Assembly: GCF_918797505.1 (NCBI RefSeq)
Contig: NC_092793.1
Span: 44,132,243-44,196,242, forward strand
DNA length: 64,000 bases
Direction: 5' to 3'
Origin: Bemisia tabaci
Taxonomy: Eukaryota; Arthropoda; Insecta; Hemiptera; Aleyrodidae
Positions 54,201 through 56,914 of this stretch are shown piece after piece. Below the pieces are notes generated by a model that saw only the letters and a list, made by a program, of their open reading frames with translations, did no database searches and had not been told where the DNA came from. Numbering within the stretch: position 1 is the stretch's first letter; every line of letters begins with the position of its first letter. Both the position numbers and the translations under genes were made by a program.

Positions 54201-56757
54201 CTTCATTTACACCCAGCACAATTTTGCCACATCACCAAAATTCAACAGATTAAAGTTACACATCAGTACATGAAACACGCCAAAAATTAAGGTGTGGAAA
54301 AATTGTGCTCATAGTTAAAAATAGACTTTTGTTGAATGAAACCATCCTTGAATAAAAGATGAAAATTCTCTAACTCTCCGGGCAGATTCGCCAATTATTC
54401 ATGGAATACCTGTAACCGGGTAATTTTTTGCGTACTTTCGATCGGAACGAGTGAAAATTGTGAAAAATCATGTTAAGTGGGCCATTCAGAGAATATTTCA
54501 CGATTTTTGGGGGGTTTTGGGGTTTTTTGTGGGGGGGGGCGGTTAGTTTGGGGTATTTTGGGGGGCTTGTGGAGTATTTTTTGTTTGTAATACAACAAAA
54601 ACAATAACAAATTCTGAAAGAACGCAAAAAATTCGATAGGATTCGATCTTGACACTCTCTCTCAGCTAGGACTTTCTGCACGAAAAACGGTCTCCAACTC
54701 AAGAAACTGGAAAAAACGGCCTTTTCTCCGGCTCCCTAGTCATAATTTACATCACCAGCTTAACTAAAGGTTTTTTGGTTTCATTTATTTAGAGTGTCAA
54801 GATCGGATCCTATCGAATTTTTTGCGTTCTTTCAGAATTTGTTATTGTTTTTGTTGTATTACAAACAAAAAATACTCCACAAGCCCCCCAAAAATCCCTA
54901 ACTACCCCCCCCCCTCACAAAAAACCCCAAAACCCCCCAAAAATCGTGAAATATTCTCTGAATGGCCCACTTAATATGATTTTTCACAATTTTCACTCGT
55001 TCCGATCGAAAGTACGCAAAAAATTACCCAGTTACAGGTATTCCATGAATAATTGGCGAATCTGCCCGGAGAGTTAGAGAATTTTCATCTTTTATTCAAG
55101 GATGGTTTCATTCAACAAAAGTCTATTTTTAACTATGAGCACAATTTTTCCACACCTTAATTTTTGGCGTGTTTCATGTACTGGTATGTAACTTTAATCT
55201 GTTGAATTTTGGTGATGTGGCAAAATTGTGCTGGGTGTAAATGAAGACTGATAATCGTGAAAAATGCAGTTTTTTCGGTTTTCTCAAGTTCAGAGCTGTT
55301 CTTCGTGTTGACAGTTTAAGCTGAGAAAATGTCTAACCAATGATTTCTAACGGATTTTTCACGCTCTTTTTGAATCTCTAATCGTTTTTGTTGTATAATT
55401 AACCGTTTTCTAGTTACAGGTGAAAAATTGCCAAAAAACCCTAAAAATCGTTGAAATTGTCCATAATTACCCACTAAAAGTGGGTTTAGACAATTTTCGC
55501 CTATTTCATGGAAAAGTACGCAAAAAATTGGGCTCAAACTACGCTTCAGCAAAGTTAAAAGAAAGCTAGAGTAGTGGCGCCAAAAGTGCAGCTCGCTCTT
55601 AGACTATAGTCGGCGTCGGGGCAAGTATGTGGACGAGTGTTTTTTTTTCCAATTTCTTTCCCTGCAAAATGCAAACAAAAGTAACTCTACTTCACACTCA
55701 TCCTCATTTGGCATGGAATACCTGCCTCTGAATTGTTGACAAAGATGATTGTTCATGGTGGATAAAATTGATGCAGTAATCGAATAGGGTGGATATTCTC
55801 TTTTCCAGTGGCCTAAATACTATAAAATCGCTAAAAAAAATCAGCTCGTTAGCATCTCTAAGTTTATACGATCTGACTAGGTCGTCAACTTCTTTAAAAT
55901 TTTGAATTTGCTGGGTTCTTTCTGGAGAAAAATTTTCAATTTTCAAAACAACTTCTGCAGATTAGTTGTATCCTGCATCTCAAAGTTTGCAAACTTCGTT
56001 TCCAGTTTTACTGCCTCCTCACAGCAAAGAGTTGAATGTGAAAAATGACTTGAATATTTCAAAGGGTTGGTTTTTATGTACCATGTAATGGAGCCATAGA
56101 AATGTGCAGCATTCATGAGATAAACTCGACGGAAGCTCCTTAGAAAGCTACAAGTTTCAGCAAACCGTACCTATTTCAAAAACTTTCAAACCGTGCTCAG
56201 AGCAAGCCAACTCGCCGTTTCTTGGGGGACAGACTTCGTAATTCCCACTTTCGATGAGAATGGGGTAGATGGATGCAGCTGGGATTTTTAGACTTATACT
56301 AAAATAGAGCAGACTAACTTAAAAGAGCGTAACATTTCCTATCTACCTATTTCAAACAAGGCTAAATAGCTATTATATTTACAAAAAATTGGCGCAGTAA
56401 GCTCTTTATGGTGTTTAGTTACATATATAAGAACGATTAAGTGTGAAAAACTAATGGGGAAGTGGACGCCGCAAGCGTCAAGACTTTTCCGGAGCTGGAT
56501 TGTCTGTTTTTCCCAGTGTGCTCCGTTCACGCATATAAAACAGCCAATGTCTCGAAAACCGCACATAGGATCTCTTTTGGCCCATGAGAACTTTTGATCG
56601 GAATGACTAGCTGAGCAACATATCCAAGATTCATCCGATTTCATCAGAATCTTGCAAGAATTCTTCGTAAAAAAAACATACTTGTGACCAAAAATACATA
56701 TGGGTTTCATAAACAGCCAAGGCAAAAATGCTTACGATCAGCAAGCTTCTTGCTCAT
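11802..56757 (-). CDS. Large coiled-coil protein gene, nine exons seen, 3' end outside the window
   Basis: I assembled this gene from nine minus-strand exons with GT-AG borders and matching phases: 56757-56736, 55954-55722, 37245-37114, 30498-30334, 27589-24579, 20100-19944, 18735-18661, 17755-17624 and 11860-11802. The coding length so far is 3986 bp, 1328 codons plus 2 bases. The first ~85 residues could be a small helical domain (RTQQIQNFKEVDDLVRSYK, FRPLEKRISTLFDYCINF). After that nearly all sequence has coiled-coil character, rich in E, K, L, Q and N. The last exon visible (SPDGQLLRSVSVDHL) looks less coiled. The architecture, a short N-terminal domain followed by more than 1000 residues of coiled coil, recalls NuMA/Mud, golgin or centrosomal proteins, but I see no signature that decides between them. 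Introns of up to 18 kb hold almost all the transposons of the window. Confidence 0.75.
12379..12399. repeat. Perfect 9-bp hairpin
   Basis: GTCACTTGC, loop TTC, GCAAGTGAC. It sits in a short GC-richer patch (12310-12420) inside intron 8 that otherwise holds nothing recognisable. Confidence 0.5.
12420..13709. other. Intron 8 sequence without recognised features
   Basis: No exon of the host gene and no structured repeat that I can support. A short direct duplication of ACCTAACTTGGAACAG is visible near 13485-13515. Confidence 0.4.
13710..15068 (+). mobile_element. Decayed integrase-bearing DNA element with GGCCAAT-rich ends
   Basis: A degenerate KRBA2-type integrase gene lies between two ~150-bp segments, 13710-13875 and ~14915-15068. 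Both are dense in GGCCAATG/TTGGCC-type motifs. The outer tips share CAATGCCGGTAA in inverted orientation (left near 13718, right as TTACCGGCATTG ending at 15066). This supports TIRs with subterminal motif arrays. Ginger-type elements carry integrases of this kind, so that superfamily is a reasonable inference. I could not define a target duplication. Confidence 0.6.
14045..14866 (+). pseudogene. KRBA2-like integrase pseudogene
   Basis: The first frame gives VVPLKSKTAEEVV and APGILHSDNGREFINQVL, with the second integrase aspartate in HSDNGREF, then GKPRHSQ. A frame change follows (ATEATSESTEAV, NYMKMSKSLQ). A third stretch gives KKDLEIQADRMKE and GKTVSIPKPDVDREKL. The last stretch ends in a cysteine-rich tail (GGQGFQRCNCRQKCATKRC and CHNSESCTNK) and a stop at 14864-14866. 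This tail is characteristic of KRAB-A domain-containing protein 2-like proteins in arthropods. At least two frameshifts and several internal stops make it a pseudogene. The region of the first catalytic aspartate is missing. Confidence 0.7.
15161..15262. repeat. (CA)n microsatellite
   Basis: About 100 bp of CA dinucleotides with a few CC interruptions. The open frames through it on both strands (Thr-His and Cys-Val runs) are artefacts of the repeat. Confidence 0.97.
15500..15846. mobile_element. MITE-like inverted-repeat element, ~350 bp
   Basis: AGTATAGAAGGTTAGAGGCC near 15514 returns reversed near 15810-15832. The homology continues inwards through a GAAACAGAAG block and a CAACGTACGCAACT block found on both sides. 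No coding capacity. Confidence 0.6.
15957..16065. repeat. 26-bp minisatellite
   Basis: About four copies of a unit of the form GCCGTGGAGGGGAATACGGG followed by TCTTTT, with the last copies shortened. Confidence 0.85.
16066..17623. other. Intron 8 sequence without recognised features
   Basis: AT-rich intronic DNA. I see no further exon, TIR pair or tandem repeat. Confidence 0.4.
17624..17755 (-). CDS. Exon 8 of the coiled-coil gene
   Basis: 132 bp, phase 0 at both ends, acceptor TTTAG, donor CTTA|GTAAGT. It encodes ISKDQECIKDLSSQIWHLSE followed by a YLQAQQEMKNMHS segment, continuing the heptad pattern. Confidence 0.8.
18661..18735 (-). CDS. Exon 7 of the coiled-coil gene
   Basis: 75 bp, phase 0 at both ends, acceptor TTCAG, donor AAA|GTAAGT. 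It encodes SKHYHDKMDEQEKETNEKLT plus MYKEK, a charged helical segment. Confidence 0.75.
18736..19943. other. Intron 6 of the coiled-coil gene
   Basis: No exon or mobile element recognised. Confidence 0.4.
19944..20100 (-). CDS. Exon 6 of the coiled-coil gene
   Basis: 157 bp, acceptor TCTGCAG, donor ATG|GTCAGT. One base completes the Arg codon split at the end of exon 5, then 52 codons follow. The sequence includes QRTELTDTNEVLSKQVEEYR and KWKERMKQVKEDYEGQLIK, which is strongly coiled coil. Confidence 0.82.
20440..21910 (-). pseudogene. LINE reverse-transcriptase fragment (Jockey-like non-LTR)
   Basis: Minus-strand reading gives, in order, EGEAGWDGYSSELLKHIACL, FEIGNVIPLYKKGDPN, NFRPISLISNLAKVSEKIV, a palm region with LPQGTVLSPLLFLMYVN, the catalytic IFADDTTLLVSA motif near 21070, and a C-terminal part (KIACFANLNLLKTVYYALAQ) to ~20440. 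Stops and frameshifts interrupt it throughout. It lies in intron 5 of the host gene. Its 5' side is cut at ~21905, exactly where a TIR transposon begins. Confidence 0.85.
21916..23430 (-). mobile_element. TIR transposon with a DDE-like gene, inserted in a LINE
   Basis: Ends share TGAATCACTAAATAC followed by AAAAGGGCACA, inverted: left at 21921, right ending at ~23425 as TAGTATTTAGTGATTCA. A further inner copy of the terminus lies near 22112-22145, and a near-perfect palindrome of GGGCACATGTCC sequence lies at 23225-23265. This suggests nested or solo ends of the same family. The interior carries the minus-strand pseudogene at 22226-23159. LINE sequence flanks both sides. Confidence 0.65.
22226..23159 (-). 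pseudogene. Transposase-like pseudogene (family with CDNCGGQNKN motif)
   Basis: The upstream frame (23159 to ~22827) includes NTIMLYVHHETTACKTPDDV and IDELHIFCDNCGGQNKNHAL, then ALMSLVETKKIK. The acidic residue in CDNCGGQNKN sits where RNase H-fold transposase-like proteins of arthropods (DUF7869-like) carry their second catalytic Asp. The frame shifts near 22826 just after the RGHS motif. Coding-like sequence continues (NWAFGLIKRKLRRIERLY, LWVFLVDQAIMF) with stops, ending with GLDLYIPSEFKKFWPDIFL near 22330. The assignment is from motif memory only. Confidence 0.55.
23431..23870 (-). pseudogene. LINE ORF1-like fragment
   Basis: On the minus strand, IDNLVKEIESVVLKRLHS, then after a stop YEFNHKLDELQQYYRRNVL and RNFRIPETKNENTDTIS. 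The pattern ELxQYxRRNxLRIFGIPE is typical of the ORF1 or pre-endonuclease part of Jockey/CR1-like LINEs. It ends at the right edge of the TIR transposon, so it probably belongs to the same LINE as the RT fragment at 20440-21910. The endonuclease region is absent. Confidence 0.6.
23871..24578. other. Intron 5 sequence
   Basis: No feature recognised between the LINE fragment and exon 5. Confidence 0.4.
24579..27589 (-). CDS. Exon 5: 3-kb coiled-coil exon with ~100-residue repeats
   Basis: 3011 bp, acceptor TTTTTAG|GATGAT, donor GAAAG|GTAAGA (phase 2). It encodes 1003 residues plus two bases without a stop. Sequence begins DDFIKDLESALEHEHKEVL. Nine diverged modules can be aligned on a motif of the form (E)xxxNxxLxxKLxxxEFSLSEKxxxI.xSKDxIxKLEEE. 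The conserved N/Q recurs about every 100 residues (near residues 27, 131, 235, 335, 437, 536, 634, 725 and 826, counting from the Met at 27475). The modules lack prolines and long hydrophobic runs, so the segment should be one long dimeric rod. Typical roles of such rods are tethering at Golgi, endosome, centrosome or spindle, but no localisation signal is visible. It is the best supported coding region in the window. Confidence 0.93.
27981..28820. mobile_element. GC-rich 840-bp insertion with 4-bp target duplication
   Basis: The segment is inserted in the left arm of the surrounding MITE. TAAA is present on both sides (27977-27980 and 28821-28824) but only once at the matching place in the right arm. 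Base composition changes abruptly to very GC-rich. It starts with the palindrome GTTCACGCCGTGAAC and contains a 29-bp minisatellite. It has no TIRs and no poly-A tail. Open frames (27992-28261, 28303-28746) are low-complexity and unconvincing. I cannot assign a class. Confidence 0.6.
28348..28521. repeat. 29-bp minisatellite, six copies
   Basis: AACGCTGTCG or AACGCTGTTG starts at 28361, 28390, 28419, 28448, 28477 and 28506, exactly 29 bp apart. Each is linked by CAGTCCAGCTYC. Confidence 0.95.
29584..29788 (-). CDS. Candidate alternative first exon
   Basis: An open frame beginning with an in-frame ATG and including ARLMNEDLEELDDPLLSVL and STPDEYESSLAPETNLS ends at a good donor (ATCAAG|GTAATT), phase 0, which fits exon 5. 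As an internal exon it does not fit. The only upstream acceptor would shift the frame into an early stop relative to exon 4. So it could be an alternative promoter's first exon, or chance. The acidic N-terminal sequence is plausible as protein. Confidence 0.35.
30334..30498 (-). CDS. Exon 4 of the coiled-coil gene
   Basis: 165 bp, phase 0 at both ends, acceptor ATTCCAG, donor AAAAAG|GTATTA. It encodes EFREMLTAQEKTTTRSHHN followed by a DDSFHSPQPEIIESLAG stretch and a helical end (DLQLQEAKEELVKK). The central Ser/Pro-rich piece is probably an unstructured linker, possibly phosphorylated, before the long rod. Confidence 0.8.
30499..31140. other. Intron 3 sequence
   Basis: Nothing recognised apart from ordinary AT-rich intron. 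Confidence 0.4.
31391..31560. repeat. 50-bp tandem repeat
   Basis: CCCACTGTGC starts at 31400, 31450, 31500 and 31550. Units contain CATTGCCGTCTTGTCCA and vary in a few positions. The 50-bp unit is not a multiple of three, so the minus-strand open frame over it is not a real repeat protein. Confidence 0.9.
31980..32262 (-). pseudogene. LINE RT C-terminal fragment, minus strand
   Basis: The minus frame includes MQMKILRSTPKDRWYERNAD and IRADLNIDSADISIKLI. This resembles the block MxxLRRxxxxxRxDRxRNxxIRxDL that precedes the WxGHVxRM motif in arthropod LINE ORF2 proteins. It abuts a plus-strand fragment of the following block, which implies an inversion or two insertions. Confidence 0.45.
32266..32548 (+). 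pseudogene. LINE RT C-terminal fragment, plus strand
   Basis: The frame begins MDAKQTILQDFATKQLIWYG, continues HVQRMAGDRLPKNVLDWVPP and GRRRRGRQMRVWREGIEAEM, and ends with a stop at ~32548. WYGHVQRM...RLPK..L.W.P.GRRRRGR is a well-known C-terminal signature of arthropod LINE reverse-transcriptase proteins. Confidence 0.75.
32840..33110 (+). pseudogene. Second LINE fragment, plus strand
   Basis: WLGHVEQTKEDRIPKDI near 32856-32905 and IQRWTSEEKMKINASKSVKV near 33010-33075 match two different blocks of Jockey-type ORF2 proteins. They are in the wrong order for one intact copy, so they are rearranged fragments. Confidence 0.5.
33155..33385. repeat. Inverted repeat around an ACACAGGTCAGTCATT core
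   Basis: ACACAGGTCAGTCATT near 33171 returns reversed as AATGACTGACCTGTGT near 33335-33352. Flanks (GGCC...AAGAC) also match. It is probably a small MITE inserted among the LINE fragments. Confidence 0.5.
33896..34382. other. Noncoding stretch in intron 3
   Basis: Nothing recognised beyond a TGACGTCA-type octamer near 34073-34081. Confidence 0.35.
34383..36065. mobile_element. 1.7-kb TIR element, copy 2 (3-bp target duplication GAC)
   Basis: Inverted copy of the element at 5150-6847. Termini are GCACGGTGGATCGA and TCGATTCACCGTGC, flanked by GAC at 34380-34382 and 36066-36068. It matches copy 1 over its whole length with scattered indels, for example a GAGATTTTCC insertion in the copy-2 middle. 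No transposase. Confidence 0.72.
36150..36490 (+). repeat. Dispersed repeat, copy A
   Basis: Direct-orientation similarity to 56915-57230. Shared blocks are TCCTGAAATTTTCATT, TTTTTAAAAAGAC, CCATGTGA and the run of GACCCGTTT. Diverged and noncoding. Confidence 0.55.
36491..37113. other. Intron 3 sequence next to exon 3
   Basis: No feature recognised. Confidence 0.4.
37114..37245 (-). CDS. Exon 3 of the coiled-coil gene
   Basis: 132 bp, phase 0 at both ends, acceptor GATTTTCAG, donor TGTCAG|GTAAGT. It encodes IKILTKNLHLRAVEVEELLG then VKETLTSTLAECHNEIMCL, a clear heptad pattern. The Polinton begins 52 bp upstream of its acceptor, close to the splice site. Confidence 0.82.
37304..38080 (+). 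repeat. Polinton left TIR
   Basis: Matches 52430-53009 inverted. Shared blocks include AGAGAAATGGCGACTT, GCAACAGCGTTGCCGGACGG, TTTTCGGACT and TTTTAGTGGCG. The left copy has an extra ~200 bp (about 37520-37800) that the right copy lacks. Confidence 0.88.
38494..41199. mobile_element. Foldback element FB2 inserted in the Polinton
   Basis: Arms 38494-~39210 and ~40480-41199 are inverted repeats with a 1.27-kb unpaired centre. Ends are TAGTGAGAAATACC and the reverse of TAGTCAGGGAGAAATACGG. TGT lies on both sides (38491-38493 and 41200-41202), and the empty site in the tandem copy at ~41660 supports a 3-bp duplication. Each arm has four modules 151-165 bp apart, each with ATGGCGGCC or a variant (38649, 38802, 38953, 39118). 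Wording such as TATGTAATTTTGGTCGTA is shared with FB1. Poly-C/poly-G runs at ~39080 and ~40609 pair with each other. Confidence 0.88.
39780..40200 (-). pseudogene. Remnant of an arthropod transposon protein with VIGED and GCDSTS motifs
   Basis: In the unpaired centre of FB2 the minus strand reads STNVIVIGEDPNLFVFLLNR (near 40150), then, after stops and frame changes, FTGCDSTSHMHGIRKATGKL (near 39930), then SGEIISDIISHEA. The pair VVGEDTDLLVLL ... GCDTTS is a signature of a multicopy arthropod/cnidarian protein family that resembles PIN/XPG-type nucleases. The copy is broken. It could be the former coding gene of FB2 or an older insertion. Confidence 0.45.
41940..42232. repeat. Two-copy tandem repeat, 144-bp unit
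   Basis: TACTACTATATTTACT and TTTGTCCGAGTGTA blocks recur with TTTACTTTGA at 41981 and ~42125. AT-rich with few coding signs. It lies upstream of the polymerase gene within the Polinton. Confidence 0.75.
42234..42279. repeat. 12-bp perfect hairpin upstream of the polymerase gene
   Basis: CTTTCCGCTCGG (42234-42245) pairs with CCGAGCGGAAAG (42268-42279) around a 22-base loop. It could be a transcript structure or a trace of a tiny insertion. Confidence 0.6.
42290..42550. repeat. 109-bp tandem repeat, ~2.5 copies
   Basis: AACCTCGAGCTTATAATA at ~42311 and ~42420 and a diverged third copy (CTTTGAGCTTAAAA) at ~42530. Units also share CTCTGAAATCTTTTCA and AAAGATAGTGTAGAT. Confidence 0.8.
42597..45775 (+). 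pseudogene. Polinton protein-primed DNA polymerase B, broken and 3'-truncated
   Basis: The N-terminal region (to ~43438) has three Cys2His2-like motifs (CDLCDEFYMEGENHEKSPEH twice, CETCKISYFKREKHEESASH once) and a conserved helical stretch. The next frame (43440-43889) holds the VVNVNNGELDDCFLYAML block. Then come exonuclease motifs ExoI (YADFEA, ~44045), ExoII (NRSRYDF, ~44500) and ExoIII (YSDFFLRLDVCLLSDV, ~44930). Polymerase motif A (YLDVTALYAHTM, ~45245) and motif B (LLKLCSNACYGKF, ~45690) are present. Motif C (the Asp pair) and the thumb are missing. At least four frame breaks and several stops occur (for example 43437, 43887, 44339, 45011). No intact start codon was found. In Polintons this enzyme replicates the element from a terminal protein primer. 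Confidence 0.88.
42679..42858 (+). repeat. Exact 90-bp tandem duplication encoding a zinc-finger-like unit
   Basis: ACATTAAAAAGGAGCATAAC starts at 42681 and 42771, and the two 90-bp units are identical over their visible length. The unit is exactly 30 codons and contains CDLC...H....H. A degraded earlier unit lies at 42597-42655. Confidence 0.92.
46099..46812 (-). pseudogene. Polinton minor capsid (penton-like) protein with two in-frame TGA codons
   Basis: A single frame of 238 codons runs from ATG at 46812 to TAA at 46099-46101 with only two stops, TGA at 46714-46716 and at 46129-46131. Blocks typical of the Polinton minor capsid are visible: MLFYYESCDENYSGISFPTG, AYEIEGIEEYLQEQL, KVSIKSKYWVDIRRPGTL and VDLQGRVINFGGEEVTV. 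The protein normally forms the vertex capsomer of the predicted virion. Both TGAs would be explained by CGA to TGA changes. The ATG overlaps the end of the upstream protease frame, from which it is now separated by FB3. Confidence 0.82.
46831..48175. mobile_element. Foldback element FB3 inserted at the protease/minor-capsid junction
   Basis: Arms ~46831-47480 and ~47520-48175 are inverted repeats with termini TACAGGGTGTTCGAAAAGTC. A TA-containing duplication (TA or ATA) borders it. The arms consist of ~145-bp modules with AAAATGGCCGCCGG-like motifs and a repeated TCTAACGTYRAATTCG stretch. Open frames inside mirror each other and are artefacts. The element splits the last ~8 codons of the protease gene. 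Confidence 0.88.
48176..48549 (-). pseudogene. Polinton adenovirus-type cysteine protease, two stops and split 3' end
   Basis: The frame starts at ATG 48549 (MTDVKLRIVATELLRIPHLR), continues GVFMIDELATKKPK, PECGIVNLDRSDGSGTH, YYDSFGDLPLPDE and ends with SSVCGILCFEWPVQTRN at the FB3 border. The catalytic elements of the family are all visible: His in GTH, Asp in YYDSFG, Cys in VCG. TAG codons at 48391-48393 and 48382-48384 interrupt it just after GTH, where the family normally has an aromatic residue. The last codons and stop lie beyond FB3 at ~46812-46830. In Polintons this protease would mature capsid proteins. Confidence 0.8.
48573..49247 (-). CDS. Polinton PLA2-like protein, open but with catalytic His replaced
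   Basis: 224 codons without interruption, ATG at 49247 and TGA at 48573. The N-terminal half holds a parvovirus/Polinton-type phospholipase A2 domain. The Ca-binding loop is DYRHCGPGTRLAERLKRGDP, followed by GINPLDVAFKSDDIAY, where the family normally has HD in the catalytic HDIAY motif. Here the His is Asp. Then come the conserved SLGEKAAAYAVTNAMKLKTK helix, a basic linker (KKPKPKKKKRESKK) and a C-terminal GLYLRP motif occurring twice. In viruses such domains are thought to help membrane passage. The altered active site suggests this copy is inactive although the frame survives. It lies 23 bp upstream of the protease ATG. Confidence 0.82.
   Translation of the reverse strand: MASRRLLTCSKTNRGRGLLNSLLNSRPFELHLPGDYRHCGPGTRLAERLKRGDPGINPLDVAFKSDDIAYSKTKDTSERNKADLILADRAWECVKASDSSLGEKAAAYAVTNAMKLKTKLGIGLNKSVAAKKPKPKKKKRESKKRLADRSIERILAFPKTGAGVKNLLTSIGLAERTITPVAKMIKMVIDGSLKKNVHLGEGLYLRPCRKGYGLYLRPYRKNLN
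49324..49938 (+). CDS. Polinton FtsK/A32-type packaging ATPase, C-terminally damaged
   Basis: 204 codons from ATG 49324. Walker A is GPSNCGKTN (residues ~44-52). Downstream blocks are YLCSKTPFQPKYEELRRIF, MRDYFSMGRQGSVDTF, CQTYSRIPKQLIRDNANQ and FKQDNTNLRHIYDDHV, all characteristic of the Polinton ATPase. The Walker B segment reads DSVFIFHVA, where the family has an acidic pair (FIFDDVA), so the catalytic acids appear to be lost by a small in-frame change. After TDFTFEE the frame runs into SIRTDD and a stop while the next ORF already begins. So the normal C-terminus is missing, and this is probably a decaying gene despite the open frame. Confidence 0.82.
   Translation: MRLVKLRKSLRVPNLDKRKKQNENQRQRHSELLPDSIRCIVCGPSNCGKTNVMVCLLQRPNGLKFRNVYLCSKTPFQPKYEELRRIFDGIDGLGYNVYSDTAEIAPPNDAESDSVFIFHVARDKRNTMRDYFSMGRQGSVDTFDLCQTYSRIPKQLIRDNANQANLLVVFKQDNTNLRHIYDDHVNTDFTFEETGSLVSIRTDD
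49920..50381 (+). pseudogene. Polinton accessory ORF (ending ...SIVEELREA), three in-frame TAA
   Basis: One frame of 154 codons, starting inside the ATPase 3' end (DSDGRLILDGDEEMFEPTPG) and ending at TAA 50379-50381. It includes FLELLFKKHPRNYTADN, LTNAHRWDRHPHGRPK, YRDDPNELVRRLV and GHTDHDREILSIVEELREA. This pattern recurs in a Polinton-linked protein of arthropods whose role I do not know. Three TAA codons interrupt it. No start codon remains because its 5' end was fused to the ATPase by a deletion. Confidence 0.65.
50402..50737 (+). pseudogene. Small Polinton ORF d1 with one in-frame TAA
   Basis: 112 codons from ATG 50402 to TAG 50735-50737. MSHTDRFGRSKGINVRN, GPKGDSFLLDPDGNFLVPNK and RIRQLQDPEEDTDAVN are followed by a TAA at 50570-50572, then a coiled-coil tail (LCLEIMEEYKSIMQRLETEL). 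DAVN(K)-type motifs appear in viral fibre or structural proteins. Role inferred only as structural or accessory. Paralogue of the next ORF. Confidence 0.6.
50745..51051 (+). pseudogene. Small Polinton ORF d2, frameshifted paralogue of d1
   Basis: Starts MSRTDNKF at 50745, then shifts frame and continues RSKFHRGPKGGFSLDSDDNY, IVSNKRIRQKQDPESDEDAV and NKEWPDTKWKEAMKLGQRYL to TAA 51049-51051. It has the same layout as d1: basic N-terminus, GPKG, IRQ.QDPE, DAVN, then a helical tail. So the pair arose by tandem duplication. Here the DAVNKEW junction lacks the stop seen in d1. Confidence 0.6.
51057..51913 (+). pseudogene. Polinton integrase (retroviral type), frameshifted
   Basis: Begins MSAEKRGIVEELHTPARRSC at 51057, TAG at 51911-51913. 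Catalytic residues are all visible in the correct order: D in LWQADLVEM (~51167), D in LQVDMGSEFYNS (~51350) and E in KASIVERFN (~51452). Breaks include TAA at ~51207 after VNKG, two frame changes between ~51235 and 51285, and TGA after VERFN at ~51464. The last 143 codons (MWKEFSAQGSYKWVDLLPRL to the end) are open and include the KLKVGDHVRISRVK SH3-like/chromodomain-proximal segment. The enzyme would insert the element and create the 6-bp duplication. Confidence 0.88.
52039..52368 (+). CDS. Intact small membrane protein of the Polinton
   Basis: 109 codons, ATG 52039, TGA at 52366. Residues ~1-20 (KIILITIIVVLGVVS) look like a signal peptide or first membrane segment. A short extracellular-type stretch with NSS and NIT glycosylation sequons and a Cys follows. 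A second hydrophobic segment (VLLFILSFLALICSAPYLY) lies at ~48-66, then a charged tail with DLKFGEGKGID. I know no family for it. It lies between the integrase and the right TIR and is one of the few undamaged frames of the element. Confidence 0.6.
   Translation: MDDKIILITIIVVLGVVSTEVENSSEANITMCPIYPKIKGAPSTLPDVLLFILSFLALICSAPYLYSKYLPSDCKFRFTRMFREKNNRKVEDISVDLKFGEGKGIDVCG
52430..53009 (-). repeat. Polinton right TIR with internal ~37-bp tandem repeat
   Basis: Inverted copy of the left TIR. Between ~52825 and 52930 it holds about three copies of a ~37-bp unit (GAAGGGGCTACATATACCAT-like), where the left TIR has essentially one. It ends CTCTACTACT at 53009. Confidence 0.88.
53499..53780 (-). mobile_element. 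tRNA-derived SINE, 282 bp, with exact 10-bp target duplication
   Basis: CTTTTAGTGG flanks it exactly (53489-53498 and 53781-53790). On the minus strand it begins at the tRNA-like head with A box TGGCCTAGTGG (53759-53769) and B box GGTTCGAATCC (53715-53725). A ~180-bp body follows, and it ends in a poly-A tail (T run 53499-53523 on the plus strand). This is a textbook LINE-mobilised SINE. Confidence 0.93.
53941..54119. mobile_element. 179-bp MITE-like insertion with 7-bp target duplication
   Basis: TTCTCAG flanks it (53934-53940 and 54120-54126) and occurs once at the matching site of the opposite FB5 arm. Ends carry GGGCGTAGCTAGG and CCTAGCTACGCCC as inverted repeats. The interior has long G and C runs. 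Confidence 0.85.
55722..55954 (-). CDS. Exon 2 of the coiled-coil gene (N-terminal domain)
   Basis: 233 bp, acceptor ATCTGCAG, donor AGGCAG|GTATTC. Two bases complete the codon split in exon 1, then 77 codons follow, phase 0 out. Sequence VVLKIENFSPERTQQIQNFK, EVDDLVRSYKLRDANELIFF, SDFIVFRPLEKRISTLFDYC. It looks like a compact helical domain rather than coiled coil and may be a partner-binding head. I cannot assign a fold; a resemblance in layout to the NuMA head is only a guess. Confidence 0.65.
55955..56735. other. Intron 1 of the coiled-coil gene
   Basis: A long minus-strand open frame (56339-56725) overlaps this intron but has no recognisable content. Confidence 0.45.
56736..56757 (-). 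CDS. Exon 1: 22-nt coding start of the coiled-coil gene
   Basis: ATG at 56757 in good context (A at -3), encoding MSKKLAD plus one base, followed by a strong donor GATC|GTAAGC. Phase 1 fits exon 2 exactly. The choice of start rests on this fit. The frame after the donor closes quickly, as expected of intron. Confidence 0.55.
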
Positions 56758-56914
56758 TCTTGTTTTAAACCGTCGATTTTAGAGGAAAAGGTCATCGGCC
56801 TTTTTTTAGGAGCGTAAAATTTTTTATGCTTTCATAATGAAAATTTGTAGAGGAAAAATTTTTGAGACCGAAAAAATGTGTGTTATAAAAAGTCGCGATA
56901 CATGGCAAATAAAT

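Larger units (their letters stand above)
53434..55535. mobile_element. Foldback element FB5 with two nested insertions
   Basis: Left arm 53434-~54750 and right arm ~54760-55535 are inverted repeats, starting near TTTTGCGTACTTTTC and ending near GAAAAGTACGCAAAAAATT. The left arm is longer because it carries a SINE (53499-53780) and a small insertion (53941-54119). The right arm preserves both empty sites. It is in intron 2, 0.4 kb from the Polinton end. Confidence 0.85.

Noticed and set aside
56339..56725. 128-codon minus-strand open frame between exons 1 and 2
   Set aside because: No recognisable content, and the exon 1 donor to exon 2 acceptor chain skips it.
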